Shown: positions 27,154-36,908, counted from the first letter of the stretch. The stretch: 64,000 nt of DNA from Pseudomonas sp. 7SR1 (GCF_900156465.1 NZ_LT707064.1:3487001-3551000), one strand, 5' to 3'. Notes: a model not told the origin generated them from the letters alone. A program made the numbers and translations.

Positions 27154-27224
27154 AATCGTGTCCTCTTGGCATGTTCGAGCCAAAGAGCATAGACACAAAA
27201 AAGCTGATGTCAGGCAAACAGGGA

Positions 27225-27358
27225 CCTGTGGCGAAGGCAGTTATCCCCGCTGGGCTGCGCAGCAGACCCAAAGCAATGGACTCGATCCGCCTGACACACC
27301 GAATGGCGGTTTCAGGACTGCTGCGCGGCCCAGCGGGGGATGAACCCCGCCACAAGGG
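27225..27358. repeat. REPIN-like inverted pair, TCCCCGCTGG type
   Basis: Arms TTATCCCCGCTGGGCTGCG and CGCGGCCCAGCGGGGGATGA, framed by CCTGTGGCGAAGG and CCCCGCCACAAGG. Same family as 15954-16060. Confidence 0.72.
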
Positions 27359-27364
27359 ATTTGG

Positions 27365-27721
27365 TTATTCGCCGCGATAGATGCAGCCGCTGGTGCATGT
27401 CTCATGGATGCGAATGGCACTGAGCTCGGGCAGCAACGGCTTCAATTCACTCCAGATCCACTTGGCCAGGACTTCGCTGGTGGGGTTTTCCAGGCCGGGA
27501 ATGTCGTTGAGGTAGTTGTGGTCCAGGCGCTCGTACAGCGGCTTGAAGATCGCCTTGATCTCGGAGAAGTCACGAATCCAGCCGGTGTACGGGTCGATAT
27601 CGCCGTCCAGATGGATCGCCACTTTGAACGAATGGCCATGAAGGCGGCCGCACTTGTGGCCTTGCGGCACGTGGGGCAGGCGGTGGGCGGATTCGAAGGT
27701 AAACTCTTTGAAGATTTCCAC
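27365..27721 (-). CDS. queD: 6-carboxytetrahydropterin synthase QueD
   Basis: A 118-residue PTPS-family enzyme that makes 6-carboxy-5,6,7,8-tetrahydropterin from dihydroneopterin triphosphate for queuosine and preQ0 synthesis. Zinc ligands are His in FESAHRL and the two His of LHGHS; the catalytic Cys precedes them in HKCGRLHGH. Further family residues include the Asp-His pair in LDHNYLND and the Glu in [10 protein letters not shown]. Length fits QueD exactly. No preQ1 riboswitch was recognised upstream and the other que genes are not nearby. Confidence 0.93.
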   Translation of the reverse strand: MEIFKEFTFESAHRLPHVPQGHKCGRLHGHSFKVAIHLDGDIDPYTGWIRDFSEIKAIFKPLYERLDHNYLNDIPGLENPTSEVLAKWIWSELKPLLPELSAIRIHETCTSGCIYRGE

Positions 27722-27805
27722 GGGGTTCGGGCTCTTTAGGGTAGCGGTCGCGAGGCAGGCGGCGGAGTTTATCAGTTTGGCTCCGGCGTTGCGCGACCGT
27801 GCTGA

Positions 27806-28885
27806 CTAAAGGGTCAGCAATCGCTCGCCCAACCCCCCATTGGCCGTCAGTTCCAGGAACTCGTCGCCCAGCCGTCGGCTTTCGTCCATTGCGGTGCGCC
27901 AGTATTTGCGGCGGCTTGGGTCATCGCCCATGAAACGCTTGAAGTCGTTACGATCCGGCAGTTTGCCGAAGGGCAGGCGAGCCAGGTACTCACGGGACGG
28001 CGCCAGTAGCAGCACGTCCTGCAGGCGTTCGGCATTGCCCCGGCGCCACGGCAGGCTCTTGTCGAACCAGCCGGGAATGACCCGGTCGGTAAAATGTGGA
28101 TACAGCACGATGTCATCGCCGCTGTAGGGCAGGTCGAGGTGATAGTCCAGCAGGCCGCCGTCGCGGTAGGTACCGGCACCGGCACCCGGCAGGTCGCGCA
28201 CGCCTTCCATCACCATGGGAATGGAGCCCGATGCCAGCAAGGCCTGGCGCAGGTTGGCCACCTCCAGCGGGACGAAGCGCGACGGAAAGTCGTTCAGAGG
28301 ATGCAACGGCGGCGCCAGGCGCGGATCGTGGACGATCAGCCGTTCGAAGTGCCGTGACAGCCGTGCGCGGCCGCGCAGGTTGTCGGCGATCACCGACGAC
28401 AGGCCCAGGCCCAGCCGCCCACGATGATCCTGCGCGAGCAAGCCATGGCTTTTGACCACCATGATGTTGAGCCGGTAATGCGGGTTGTCGAGGATCGCCG
28501 CATCGCGGCCTTCGAGCAGGTCGTCGAGCATGCGCTGCGAACTCTGGCTGACCCCGGCCATGGTCACGCCTTTGGCAAAGCTCTGTTCGTTGTACAAGGT
28601 GCCCAGGCGCCGGATCCCTTCGGCGGCATCCGGCAGGCAGGCACTGGCGAAGCGCCAGGAGCCTACCGACGCGCCGATCAGCGAGCGTTCCCGGGGCGCG
28701 GCGGGCAGCCATTCACCGAACAGCGCCAGGTCCAGCCCCTGGATCCCCAGGGCCTTGGGCCCCCCGGCGGCGCCGGGCAGGATGCCAACGTCGCGGGCGC
28801 TGAGGCCCGCCTCGCGAATGCGCGCGAAAGCACGAGGGCCGGCCTTGAGGGTGAGCGCTGGGATCTTGATGTGGATGGCGGTCAT
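27806..28885 (-). CDS. Patatin-like phospholipase family protein
   Basis: A 359-residue putative lipid acyl hydrolase. The oxyanion loop is PGAAGGPKALG, the serine elbow GASVGSW (GxSxG), and the catalytic Asp appears in RDGGLLDYHLDLPY (DGG motif). Patatins use a Ser-Asp dyad on phospholipids or other acyl esters. No signal peptide or membrane helix is obvious, so it is probably cytoplasmic or peripheral. It is a single gene; a degenerate REPIN lies upstream. Confidence 0.85.
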   Translation of the reverse strand: MTAIHIKIPALTLKAGPRAFARIREAGLSARDVGILPGAAGGPKALGIQGLDLALFGEWLPAAPRERSLIGASVGSWRFASACLPDAAEGIRRLGTLYNEQSFAKGVTMAGVSQSSQRMLDDLLEGRDAAILDNPHYRLNIMVVKSHGLLAQDHRGRLGLGLSSVIADNLRGRARLSRHFERLIVHDPRLAPPLHPLNDFPSRFVPLEVANLRQALLASGSIPMVMEGVRDLPGAGAGTYRDGGLLDYHLDLPYSGDDIVLYPHFTDRVIPGWFDKSLPWRRGNAERLQDVLLLAPSREYLARLPFGKLPDRNDFKRFMGDDPSRRKYWRTAMDESRRLGDEFLELTANGGLGERLLTL

Positions 28886-28932
28886 ACCGGCCTCGAATGC
28901 GTACAGGTGGATGATTATAACGACACAACAAC

Positions 28933-29022
28933 CCGTGGAAGCGAGCCCGCTGGCGATGGCGCCGGCCCATCCCGCGCCGATTCAGGTTCGCACGGCTCTG
29001 CCAGCAAGCCCGTCCCTGCAAG
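28933..29022. repeat. Degenerate REPIN
   Basis: Decayed REP ends CCGTGGAAGCGAGCCCGCTG and CCAGCAAGCCCGTCCCTGC face each other. Both arms carry mismatches compared with intact copies in the window. Confidence 0.45.
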
Positions 29023-29123
29023 CGTTCACAGACGTTGATGTGGGTTCAATGATGGCAATTCAGTTTCAGTTAAGTTCTTCCCGATAGAGTCGTTGCGTGA
29101 CGATTATAAAAAGGAGACAAACC

Positions 29124-29432
29124 ATGAACCGCCTGACTGCCTTTTTCATCGCGATGTCCATGGCCCTCGGCGCCGGCCTGGCCCAGGCTCGAGACCTTGA
29201 TGCCGGCGAAGCCCAAAAACTGCAGGACGCTGGTACCATTCAGTCCTTTGAAAAACTCAAGGCCGCAGCCCTGGCCCAGCACCCTGGTGCCACGCTGACG
29301 GATGTCGAGCTGGAGGAAGAGTACGGCAAGTACATCTTCCAGGTGGACCTGCGCGATGCCAAGGGCATCGACTGGGACCTTGAATTGGATGCTGTGACCG
29401 GCAAGGTGCTCAAGAATCATCAGGATACGTAA
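29124..29432 (+). CDS. Periplasmic PepSY-domain protein, copy 1
   Basis: A 102-residue exported protein: signal peptide (residues 1-23, ending LAQA), then a single PepSY-like domain whose core is HPGATLTDVELEEEYGKYIF and WDLELDAVTGKVLK. PepSY domains bind metals or inhibit proteases and often accompany two-component systems. AAGGAG lies 5 nt before ATG 29124. The next gene is a paralogue that overlaps it by one base, and a response regulator and kinase follow in the same operon, so it is probably an output or co-sensor of that system. Confidence 0.85.
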   Translation: MNRLTAFFIAMSMALGAGLAQARDLDAGEAQKLQDAGTIQSFEKLKAAALAQHPGATLTDVELEEEYGKYIFQVDLRDAKGIDWDLELDAVTGKVLKNHQDT

Positions 29433-29743
29433 TGAAGCTTAATCTACGCGCCCGCAGTCCCTGGCTGCTGGCGCTGCTGACGTTTTGTTCGGTGGTCATG
29501 GCTCGCGACCTGGACCAGGACGAAGCCCTGCAATTACGCCAGCAGGGCGTGATACTGCCCCTTGAGCATCTGCTGCAACAGGCGCTGGACCGGCATCCCG
29601 GCGCCAAGTTGCTGGAAGCCGAGCTGGAGGAAAAGCACGGGGTCTATATTTACGAGGTCGAGCTGCTGGATACCGACGGCGTCGTGCGCGAGCTGGACCT
29701 GGAGGCCAAGACCGGCCGTTTACTCAAAGATAAGGAAGATTGA
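29432..29743 (+). CDS. Periplasmic PepSY-domain protein, copy 2
   Basis: A 103-residue paralogue of the preceding gene: signal peptide ([13 protein letters not shown]), then [20 protein letters not shown] and [18 protein letters not shown]. The motifs [13 protein letters not shown] and LDAGEAQKLQDAG align between the two, showing a tandem duplication. Its start overlaps the stop of copy 1, and its own stop overlaps the start of the response regulator, so translation of the four genes is likely coupled. Confidence 0.85.
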   Translation: MKLNLRARSPWLLALLTFCSVVMARDLDQDEALQLRQQGVILPLEHLLQQALDRHPGAKLLEAELEEKHGVYIYEVELLDTDGVVRELDLEAKTGRLLKDKED

Positions 29744-30411
29744 TGCGCCTGCTTCTGGTGGAAGATCACGTTCCCCTGGCCGACGAGTTGATGGCCGGGC
29801 TTGCACGACAGGGTTATGCCGTCGACTGGCTCGCCGATGGGCGCGATGCGGTGTACCAGGGCAGTACCGAGCCCTATGACCTGATCATCCTCGACCTCGG
29901 CCTGCCCGGGGTGCCGGGGCTCGAGGTGCTGGCCCAGTGGCGTGCCGGCGGCCTGAGCACCCCGGTGCTGATTCTCACGGCCCGTGGTTCCTGGGCCGAG
30001 CGCATCGAAGGTCTCAAGGCCGGCGCGGACGACTACCTCACCAAGCCGTTTCATCCCGAAGAGCTGCACCTGCGGATCCAGGCGCTGCTGCGTCGCTCCC
30101 ATGGCCAGGTCAACCAACCGACGCTCCAGGCCGCCGGGCTGCATCTGGACGAAGGGCGTCAATGCGTGGTCCGCGACGGTACGGACATCCAGCTCACGGC
30201 TGCCGAGTTTCGCCTGTTGCGCTATTTCATGCTTCACCCTGAACAGATCCTCTCCAAGAGCCATCTCTCCGAGCACCTGTATGACGGCGAAACCGAGCGC
30301 GATTCCAATGTGCTGGAGGTTCACGTCAATCACCTGCGGCGCAAGCTGGGACGCAGCGTGATCGAGACCCGTCGTGGGCAGGGCTATCTGTTCGGCGGAC
30401 AGGCGCAATGA
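29743..30411 (+). CDS. OmpR-family response regulator
   Basis: A 222-residue two-domain regulator. The receiver has [16 protein letters not shown], phospho-acceptor Asp in [11 protein letters not shown] and Lys in [13 protein letters not shown]; the C-terminal winged helix shows [20 protein letters not shown] and [17 protein letters not shown] 29743 is used; TTG 29740 is one codon upstream. It resembles PhoP/QseB-type regulators. It is coupled to the PepSY genes before it and the kinase after it. Confidence 0.92.
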   Translation: MRLLLVEDHVPLADELMAGLARQGYAVDWLADGRDAVYQGSTEPYDLIILDLGLPGVPGLEVLAQWRAGGLSTPVLILTARGSWAERIEGLKAGADDYLTKPFHPEELHLRIQALLRRSHGQVNQPTLQAAGLHLDEGRQCVVRDGTDIQLTAAEFRLLRYFMLHPEQILSKSHLSEHLYDGETERDSNVLEVHVNHLRRKLGRSVIETRRGQGYLFGGQAQ

Positions 30412-30421
30412 GCGCCGGGCA

Positions 30422-31735
30422 GTGAGGTCCATCCAGCGGCGCCTGAGCCTGGGCCTGATCGGTGTGATGGTGGTGGTCGGCCTGGTCCTGGCGCAGACCA
30501 GCCTGTGGTTGTTCGAGCTGGGTTTGCAGCGTTACCTGGAAGCCGGGCTGCGCAACGACAGCGAGAGCCTGCTGGTGGCCCTGGTGCGCGGCCCCCAGGG
30601 GTTGCAGCTGGATGAGCGCCGCTTGTCGCCGGCCTATCTGCGCCCGTTTTCCGGGCACTATTTCCGCATCGATTTTGCCGATGTGCATTGGCGCTCCCGC
30701 TCCCTTTGGGACCAGGAATTGCCCCGGCTCGAGCATCCGGGCCTGCACAGCAACCTGAAACTGGGGCCCGAAGGGCAGAAGCTGCTGGTGCTGCGTACCG
30801 ACTACCGGCGCCTGGGCCAGGCGATCTCCATCAGCGTGGCCCAGGACTACACGCCAGTGCGCGACAGTTTCCTGCGCATGCAACAGGTCGGCCTCGGCCT
30901 CGGCCTGGCCGGCCTGCTGCTGATCCTGTTTCTGCAACGGATCACGGTGCGCCGGGCCTTGCGTCCATTGGAGGCGGCCCGGGAACAGATCGCCCAGCTA
31001 CAGCGCGGGCAGCGCTCGCAGCTCGATGAACAAGTGCCCCGGGAGCTGGAGCCGTTGGTGGCGCAGATCAACCACCTGCTGGCCCATACCGAGGACAGCC
31101 TCAAGCGTTCGCGCAATGCCCTGGGCAACCTGGGCCATGCCTTGAAGACCCCGCTGGCGGTGCTGCAAAGCCTGGCCTCCAACGAAAAGCTCGATCCCTA
31201 TCCGGAGCTGCGCAAGCTGTTGCTCGAACAGCTGGAACAGGTGCGGCAGCGCCTCAATCGCGAGCTCAACCGTGCCCGGCTGTCCGGCGATGCGTTGCCC
31301 GGCGCGCACCTGGACTGTGACGCTGAGTTGCCGGGGCTGCTGGCGACCCTGAACATGATCCATGGCGAGCACCTGCACCTGGCGTACGTCGCACCGCCCG
31401 GGCTGCACTTGCCCTGGGACCGCGAAGACCTGCTGGAACTGCTGGGCAACCTGCTGGACAACGCCTGCAAATGGGCCGACGCCGAAGTGCGCCTGACCGT
31501 CACCGAAACCGCCGGGACATTCAGCCTGGCGGTGGAGGACGATGGCCCGGGGATTCCCGAGGACCGGCGTGACCAGGTGTTCAGCCGGGGCACGCGCCTG
31601 GACGAACAGACCGACGGCCATGGCCTCGGGCTCGGTATCGTGCGCGACATCGTCGACACCTGGAGCGGTACGCTGGCACTGCATGACAGCGAGTGGGGCG
31701 GGCTGAAGGTCGTGATCGAACTGCCCAAGCGCTGA
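30422..31735 (+). CDS. Sensor histidine kinase (PhoQ/QseC-like)
   Basis: A 437-residue membrane kinase starting at GTG 30422, 10 nt after the regulator stop. Helices near residues 10-32 and 155-178 bracket a periplasmic sensor of about 120 residues; a HAMP-like linker leads to the H box ALGNLGHALKTPLAVL, the N box LLELLGNLLDNACKWA and G boxes EDDGPGIPEDRRDQVF and DGHGLGLGIVRDIV. The sensor ligand is unknown; PepSY partners suggest a metal or envelope signal. Confidence 0.9.
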   Translation: MRSIQRRLSLGLIGVMVVVGLVLAQTSLWLFELGLQRYLEAGLRNDSESLLVALVRGPQGLQLDERRLSPAYLRPFSGHYFRIDFADVHWRSRSLWDQELPRLEHPGLHSNLKLGPEGQKLLVLRTDYRRLGQAISISVAQDYTPVRDSFLRMQQVGLGLGLAGLLLILFLQRITVRRALRPLEAAREQIAQLQRGQRSQLDEQVPRELEPLVAQINHLLAHTEDSLKRSRNALGNLGHALKTPLAVLQSLASNEKLDPYPELRKLLLEQLEQVRQRLNRELNRARLSGDALPGAHLDCDAELPGLLATLNMIHGEHLHLAYVAPPGLHLPWDREDLLELLGNLLDNACKWADAEVRLTVTETAGTFSLAVEDDGPGIPEDRRDQVFSRGTRLDEQTDGHGLGLGIVRDIVDTWSGTLALHDSEWGGLKVVIELPKR

Positions 31736-31759
31736 GCTCTATCGCATGACGCCGCCCAA

Positions 31760-31853
31760 CCTGTGGGAGCGGGCTTGCCCGCGATAGCAATCGCTCGGCA
31801 GCTATTCATGCGTCCGCACTGACGCCATCGCGAGCAAGCCCGCTCCCACAAGG
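31760..31853. repeat. REPIN, GGGCTTGCCC core
   Basis: CTGTGGGAGCGGGCTTGCCC and CATCGCGAGCAAGCCCGCTC form an inverted pair with about 40 bases between. It lies after the kinase gene. Confidence 0.82.
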
Positions 31854-31985
31854 GGGGCGCTTGGCGCTAGTCAATATCGCGAGATTTGAAAACCCGCCCC
31901 ACGGCCCTTGCAGCTTGCCGCCGCTTCCTGCAAAGTCGCGGCCTTTTTGTCCGGTGGCCTTCCATCGCTGTGCTTTGAGGTAACG

Positions 31986-33305
31986 ATGATAAATGCAGTA
32001 ATTGCCGCGGTTGGCGTCATGCTGGTGCTCAGCCTGTCCCGCGTGCATGTGGTGATCGCGCTGATTATCGGCGCATTGGTGGGTGGCCTGACCGGCGGCC
32101 TGGGTATCGAGGCCACGCTCAAGGCGTTCAACGCAGGCCTTGGCGGCGGGGCGACAGTGGCATTGTCCTACGCCTTGCTTGGAGCGTTCGCGGTAGCGAT
32201 TGCCAAGTCCGGCATGGCCCATGCCTTGGCCGACAAGGCCCTGGCCATGGTGGACCGCCAGGACGCCGCTGGTGGCTCCGGTGTGAAATGGGTGCTGATC
32301 GGTTTGCTGGGGACGGTCGCGGTCGCTTCCCAGAACATCCTGCCGATCCACATCGCCTTCATCCCGCTGCTGGTGCCGCCGCTGCTCTATGTGCTGACCA
32401 AGCTCCAGCTGGATCGTCGGCTGATCGCCTGCGTCATGACCTTCGGCCTGATCACCCCCTACATGTTCCTGCCGGTGGGCTTCGGCAACATCTTCCTCAA
32501 TGAAATCCTGCTGGCCAACATCGCCCGCAGCGGCGTGGATGTCAGTGGCATCAACGTCACGCACGCCATGGGTATCCCGGCGCTGGGCATGGTCTTCGGC
32601 CTGGTGCTGTCGTTCTTCACCTATCGCAGGAAACGCGTCTACGACCTGAAGAAGATCGCCAGGGCCGAACAAGTGGCGGTGCGCTACAACCCGTTGAGCC
32701 TGGCGGTGGCCGGGTTGGCAGTGGCTGCGGCGTTCGCCATCCAGCTGCTGCTGGACTCGATGATCATCGGTGCCCTGGTCGGCTTCCTGATTTTCTCCAT
32801 CTCGGGGGTGGTGCGCTGGCGCGAAACCGACGACCTGTTCACCGAAGGCATGAAGATGATGGCGATGATCGGCTTCATCATGATCGCCGCGTCGGGTTTT
32901 GCCGAGGTGATGAAGGCCACCGGTGAAGTCCAGAGTCTGGTGGAGACGTCGGCGGCGTGGATCGACCACAACAAGGGCGTCGGTGCGCTGATGATGTTGC
33001 TGGTGGGCTTGCTGGTCACCATGGGCATCGGCTCGTCGTTCTCCACGGTGCCGATCCTGACGACGATTTTCGTGCCGCTGTGCCTGCAGCTGGGCTTCAG
33101 CCCCCTGGCCATCGTCTGCATCGTCGGCACGGCCGGCGCCCTGGGCGACGCCGGCTCGCCTGCCTCGGACTCGACCCTGGGCCCGACCTCCGGCCTGAAC
33201 ATCGACGGCCAGCACCACCACATATGGGACACCGTGGTGCCGACCTTCATCCACTACAACCTGCCGCTGCTGGCGTTTGGTTGGGTGGCGGCGATGGTGC
33301 TGTAG
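31986..33305 (+). CDS. Na+/H+ antiporter family transporter
   Basis: A 439-residue membrane protein with about 11-12 helices. It resembles the Na+/H+ antiporter family related to NhaC and YuiF, with conserved stretches such as GLGGGATVALSYALLGAFAV, LITPYMFLPVGFGNIFLNEI, VGLLVTMGIGSSFSTVPILT and a terminal GALGDAGSPASDSTLGPTSG. ATG 31986 has TGAGGT upstream; the 26-residue extension of the longer frame is not hydrophobic and is rejected. Some relatives import amino acids or organic acids, so cation exchange is a family-level guess. Confidence 0.82.
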   Translation: MINAVIAAVGVMLVLSLSRVHVVIALIIGALVGGLTGGLGIEATLKAFNAGLGGGATVALSYALLGAFAVAIAKSGMAHALADKALAMVDRQDAAGGSGVKWVLIGLLGTVAVASQNILPIHIAFIPLLVPPLLYVLTKLQLDRRLIACVMTFGLITPYMFLPVGFGNIFLNEILLANIARSGVDVSGINVTHAMGIPALGMVFGLVLSFFTYRRKRVYDLKKIARAEQVAVRYNPLSLAVAGLAVAAAFAIQLLLDSMIIGALVGFLIFSISGVVRWRETDDLFTEGMKMMAMIGFIMIAASGFAEVMKATGEVQSLVETSAAWIDHNKGVGALMMLLVGLLVTMGIGSSFSTVPILTTIFVPLCLQLGFSPLAIVCIVGTAGALGDAGSPASDSTLGPTSGLNIDGQHHHIWDTVVPTFIHYNLPLLAFGWVAAMVL

Positions 33306-33324
33306 CCTCGAGACCGAGTCGCCT

Positions 33325-33394
33325 CAATCGCAAGCAGGCTCGCTCCCACAGGGAATTGCACTCCAATGTGGGAGCGAGCCTGCTCGCGAAGGGG
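33325..33394. repeat. REPIN, GAGCCTGCTC core, arms in opposite order
   Basis: CAATCGCAAGCAGGCTCGCT comes first and TGTGGGAGCGAGCCTGCTCG second, so the arms are in the reverse order to the copies at 16631, 26215, 31760 and 35324. The spacer is short (about 14 bases). Confidence 0.75.
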
Positions 33395-33505
33395 CTGCCC
33401 AGATCAACCCTTCCCTGAGCCCCTGCTCACCTTGTCCTACAGTTTTGCCGTGCGATGCCGTTAATACAGCTAACCACGCCAATAACACCTACAAGAGTGA
33501 ACAGC

Positions 33506-35185
33506 ATGCGCCTGAGCCTGAAGGCTAAAGTCCTGTCCCTGGCAATACTCCCGGTATTGCTGTCCGCTGTGATCATCAGCCTGACCACGGCATTCATCCT
33601 GAAGGAACAGGCCGCCAACGAGGTCCGACAGACCCGTGAACGCCTGCTCGCCGAGGCCAAGGCCACGCTGCAGAATTACGTGGCGGTGGGCCTGACCGCC
33701 ATCAAGCCGCTGTACGATGCCGCCGCGCCCGGCGATAACGCCGCGCGGGCCCAGGCGATCAAGCTGCTGTCGAACGTCAGCTACGGCAAGGACGGCTATT
33801 TCTTCGGCTACGACTCCGAAACCGTGCGCCTGTTCAAGGCCAACAGCCCCGATGGCGTGGGCAAGAGCTTCAAGGACAACCGTGACCCGAACGGTGTCTA
33901 CGTCAACCGTGACCTGGTGAAAGTGGCCAAGGACGGGACGCATTACCTCGAATACAGCTCGCCGCTGCCCAACAGCAACGAACTGGTACCCAAGCTCGGC
34001 TACACCGAATACCTGCCCAAGTGGGACATGGCGGTCGGCAGCTCGGTCAACCTGGACGGCATCGAAGGCCAGGTGGCGCTGGTGGAAGCCAAGGTCCACG
34101 ATCGTGTACAGGGCGTGATATTGAGCATCGTCGGCATCGCCGCCGTCGTGTTGCTGGTGATCGCCGTGGTGGGGTTGCTGCTGGCCAATACCATCCTGCG
34201 GCCGCTGCATCTGATGAAGGACAACCTCGACGACATCGCGGCCGGCGAGGGCGACCTGACCCGGCGCCTGCCCATCACCAGCCAGGACGAGCTGGGCCAA
34301 CTGGCCGGTTCGTTCAACCGCTTCGTCGACAAGATCCATGGCCTGGTGCGCCAGATCACCGACATGACCTCGCAACTGACCGGCCTGGTGACCCAGGTGT
34401 CCGAGCAGGCCCAGCGTTCCGAACAGGCCATGGAACGCCAGCGCCACGAAACCGACCAGGTCGCCACGGCGATCAACCAGATGTCTTCGGCCGCCCAGGA
34501 AGTGGCTCGCAGCGCCCAGGGGGCCGCCGTCGCGGCCCAGCAGACCGATGAAGAGGGCCAGTCCGCCAAGCGCGTGGTCGCCGGCAGCATCCAGCAGATC
34601 CATGCCCTGGTGAGCGACATTCGCAGCAGTGGCCTGTCCCTGGACAGCCTGCAGCAGGACGTGGCCTCCATCGTCAGCGTACTGGGGGTGATCCGCTCGA
34701 TCGCCGAGCAGACCAACCTGCTGGCCCTCAACGCCGCCATCGAGGCCGCGCGGGCGGGGGAAGCGGGGCGAGGTTTTGCCGTGGTGGCCGATGAAGTGCG
34801 GGCCCTGGCCAGCCGGACCCAGCAGAGTACCCAGGAGATCCAGGGCATGATCGACCGCCTGCAATCGGGTACCCATGCGGCGGTGGAAGCGATGCGTCGT
34901 TCCAGCGAGGCCGGTGACGGCACTTCGGTGCAGGCCAACGAGGCGGGCGCCTCCCTGGATGCCATGGCGCAGTTGATCGGCACCATCAACTCGATGAACG
35001 CCCAGATCGCCAGCGCCGCCGAAGAACAGACCGCCGTGGCCGAGGAAATCAACCGCAGCGTGCATCAGATCGCCGTGGCGGTGGACAGCGTCGCCGACGA
35101 AACCCAGCGGGGCGCCCAGACTTCCCGCAGCCTCAACGACCTGGGCCAGCGCCTGGGCAAGCTGGTGGGGCAGTTCCGCATCTGA
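33506..35185 (+). CDS. Methyl-accepting chemotaxis protein with a Cache sensor
   Basis: A 559-residue chemoreceptor. Membrane helices near residues 10-32 and 207-230 bracket a single-Cache (sCache_2) periplasmic sensor ([40 protein letters not shown]). A HAMP domain follows ([20 protein letters not shown]), then a methylation region and the signalling tip [23 protein letters not shown] 33506 is chosen because it opens the first helix cleanly. sCache_2 receptors often detect small organic acids; the ligand here is not known. No che genes are close by. Confidence 0.93.
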   Translation: MRLSLKAKVLSLAILPVLLSAVIISLTTAFILKEQAANEVRQTRERLLAEAKATLQNYVAVGLTAIKPLYDAAAPGDNAARAQAIKLLSNVSYGKDGYFFGYDSETVRLFKANSPDGVGKSFKDNRDPNGVYVNRDLVKVAKDGTHYLEYSSPLPNSNELVPKLGYTEYLPKWDMAVGSSVNLDGIEGQVALVEAKVHDRVQGVILSIVGIAAVVLLVIAVVGLLLANTILRPLHLMKDNLDDIAAGEGDLTRRLPITSQDELGQLAGSFNRFVDKIHGLVRQITDMTSQLTGLVTQVSEQAQRSEQAMERQRHETDQVATAINQMSSAAQEVARSAQGAAVAAQQTDEEGQSAKRVVAGSIQQIHALVSDIRSSGLSLDSLQQDVASIVSVLGVIRSIAEQTNLLALNAAIEAARAGEAGRGFAVVADEVRALASRTQQSTQEIQGMIDRLQSGTHAAVEAMRRSSEAGDGTSVQANEAGASLDAMAQLIGTINSMNAQIASAAEEQTAVAEEINRSVHQIAVAVDSVADETQRGAQTSRSLNDLGQRLGKLVGQFRI

Positions 35186-35189
35186 TCCC

Positions 35190-35305
35190 GCAGCAGCAGG
35201 AGCTGCCGAAGGCTGCGATCTTTCGCTCTCGATCCAGTTGTTTCGCCTGGGCTACCGGGCCCTATCGAAAGTGGAGGATCGCAGCCTTCGGCAGTTTCTG
35301 CCGCG
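35190..35305. repeat. Inverted repeat pair, CCGAAGGCTGCGATC type
   Basis: GAGCTGCCGAAGGCTGCGAT on the left and GATCGCAGCCTTCGGCAG on the right are nearly perfect reverse complements; CTTTCG and CGAAAG lie inside. This is a third REP-like family, adjacent to a GAGC-core REPIN. Confidence 0.75.
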
Positions 35306-35323
35306 ACCAAAGGCCGGGCAGGA

Positions 35324-35420
35324 CCCCTGTGGGTGCGAGCTTGCTCGCGACAGAGGCGGATCGGTCATCGAAGTGTTGCCTGGGCAGCCGCCATCGCGAG
35401 CAAGCTCGCTCCCACAGGGG
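35324..35420. repeat. REPIN, GAGCTTGCTC core
   Basis: CCCCTGTGGGTGCGAGCTTG and CAAGCTCGCTCCCACAGGGG form an inverted pair. It lies between the chemoreceptor gene and trhP, which converge here. Confidence 0.82.
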
Positions 35421-35432
35421 CAACTGTAACCG

Positions 35433-36758
35433 CTAGGGTGCCTGCACATCCCGCATCAACAACCCGAACCGCAGATCCACCGCGTCCGGGATCGGCACGT
35501 ACACCACATGTCCATCCCCCGGGGCGACGTCGATGCTCTGGCCCTTGGCGTTCTGCAACTGATGCAGGTCGAAGTGGAAGTTGCCCTTGGGTGTCATCAA
35601 TTCCATGTGATCGCCCAGGCCGAAGCGGTTCTTGACCCTTACTTCCGCCAGGCGCTCGCGACGCTCGCCGGTCAGTTCGCCGACGAACTGCTGGCGCTCC
35701 GACACCGAGCTGCCGTTCTGGTAGTTCTGATATTCATCGTGCACATGCCGCCGCAGAAAGCCTTCGGTGTAGCCGCGCTGGGCCAGTGATTCGAGGTCGG
35801 TCATCAGGCTGCGGTCGAATTCCCGGCCGGCCACGGCGTCGTCGATCGCCCGGCGGTAAACCTGGGTGGCACGGGCGCAATAGAAGTGGGACTTGGTCCG
35901 GCCTTCGATCTTCAGCGAGTGCACCCCCATGCGGGTGAGCCGCTCCACGTGCTGGACCGCACGCAGGTCCTTGGCGTTCATTATGTAGGTGCCGTGCTCG
36001 TCCTCGAAGGCGGGCATGGACTCGTCCGGGCGATTGGCCTCCTGGAGCAGGAATACCTGGTCCGTGGGGGCGCCCAGGCCGAGCGTGGGTTCGGGCTGGT
36101 AGCTCTGCACGATTTCGCCGGTCACGTTTTCCATGGCCGGTTGCGCCGAATACTTCCAGCGACAGGCATTGGTGCAACTGCCCTGGTTGGCGTCGCGCCG
36201 GTTCAGGTATCCCGACAGCAGGCAGCGCCCGGAATAGGCCATGCACAGCGCGCCATGGACGAACACTTCCAGCTCCATGGCCGGGACCTGCTGGCGAATC
36301 TCGGCGATTTCCTCCAGGGACAGCTCCCGGGACAGGATGATCCGGCTCAAGCCCTGTTGCTGCCAGAACTCCACGCTTGCCCAGTTCACCGTGTTGGCCT
36401 GGACCGACAGGTGGATGGGCATCTCTGGGAAATGCCGGCGAACCAGCATGATCAGTCCCGGGTCGGACATGATCAGCGCATCCGGCGCCATGGCGATCAC
36501 AGGTTCCAGATCCTTGAGGAAGGTGCGCAGCTTGGCGTTGTGCGGGGCGATGTTGACCACCACGTAAAACCGCTTGCCCATGGCCTGGGCCTCGCCGATG
36601 CCCAGGGCCAGGTTGGCGTGATCGAATTCATTGTTGCGCACCCGCAGGCTGTAGCGCGGCTGGCCGGCGTACACCGCATCGGCTCCGTAGGCGAAGGCAT
36701 AGCGCATGTTTTTCAGGGTGCCGGCGGGGGCGAGCAGTTCGGGGGCTACGAGGGGCAT
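35433..36758 (-). CDS. trhP: tRNA 5-hydroxyuridine modification protein TrhP (YegQ), U32 family
   Basis: A 441-residue U32-family protein (formerly called a peptidase). The start MPLVAPELLAPAGTLKNMRY and the block ADAVYAGQPRYSLRVRNNEF are typical of YegQ; the U32 signature with Cys residues follows (VHGALCMAYSGRCLLSGYLN, QGSCTNACRWKY). Known members hydroxylate uridine 34 in tRNA with prephenate. I use ATG 36758; the 47-residue extension in the open frame is unlike the family. An Anr/Fnr-like box lies about 55-70 nt upstream. It is divergent from the AI-2E-type permease. Confidence 0.9.
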   Translation of the reverse strand: MPLVAPELLAPAGTLKNMRYAFAYGADAVYAGQPRYSLRVRNNEFDHANLALGIGEAQAMGKRFYVVVNIAPHNAKLRTFLKDLEPVIAMAPDALIMSDPGLIMLVRRHFPEMPIHLSVQANTVNWASVEFWQQQGLSRIILSRELSLEEIAEIRQQVPAMELEVFVHGALCMAYSGRCLLSGYLNRRDANQGSCTNACRWKYSAQPAMENVTGEIVQSYQPEPTLGLGAPTDQVFLLQEANRPDESMPAFEDEHGTYIMNAKDLRAVQHVERLTRMGVHSLKIEGRTKSHFYCARATQVYRRAIDDAVAGREFDRSLMTDLESLAQRGYTEGFLRRHVHDEYQNYQNGSSVSERQQFVGELTGERRERLAEVRVKNRFGLGDHMELMTPKGNFHFDLHQLQNAKGQSIDVAPGDGHVVYVPIPDAVDLRFGLLMRDVQAP

Positions 36759-36813
36759 GGTGGCGTCGGATCGCAAAAAGCGGCGAGGGTAATCCGCGTC
36801 CGGTCGAGCAGTA

Positions 36814-36827
36814 TTGATGCAGGTCAA
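36814..36827. promoter_or_regulatory. Anr/Dnr (Fnr-type) box between trhP and the permease
   Basis: TTGAT-GCAG-GTCAA matches the Anr consensus TTGAT-N4-ATCAA at nine of ten defined positions. It lies about 56 nt ahead of trhP and about 82 nt ahead of the divergent permease gene, either of which could be controlled by oxygen. Confidence 0.5.
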
Positions 36828-36908
36828 TGCGGGGGTGGGCAAACGCGACGGCACTCCGGCGAGTCCGGGCTGACTAACGTTTATCCCGCCTCTGGACATG
36901 GAAAGCTG

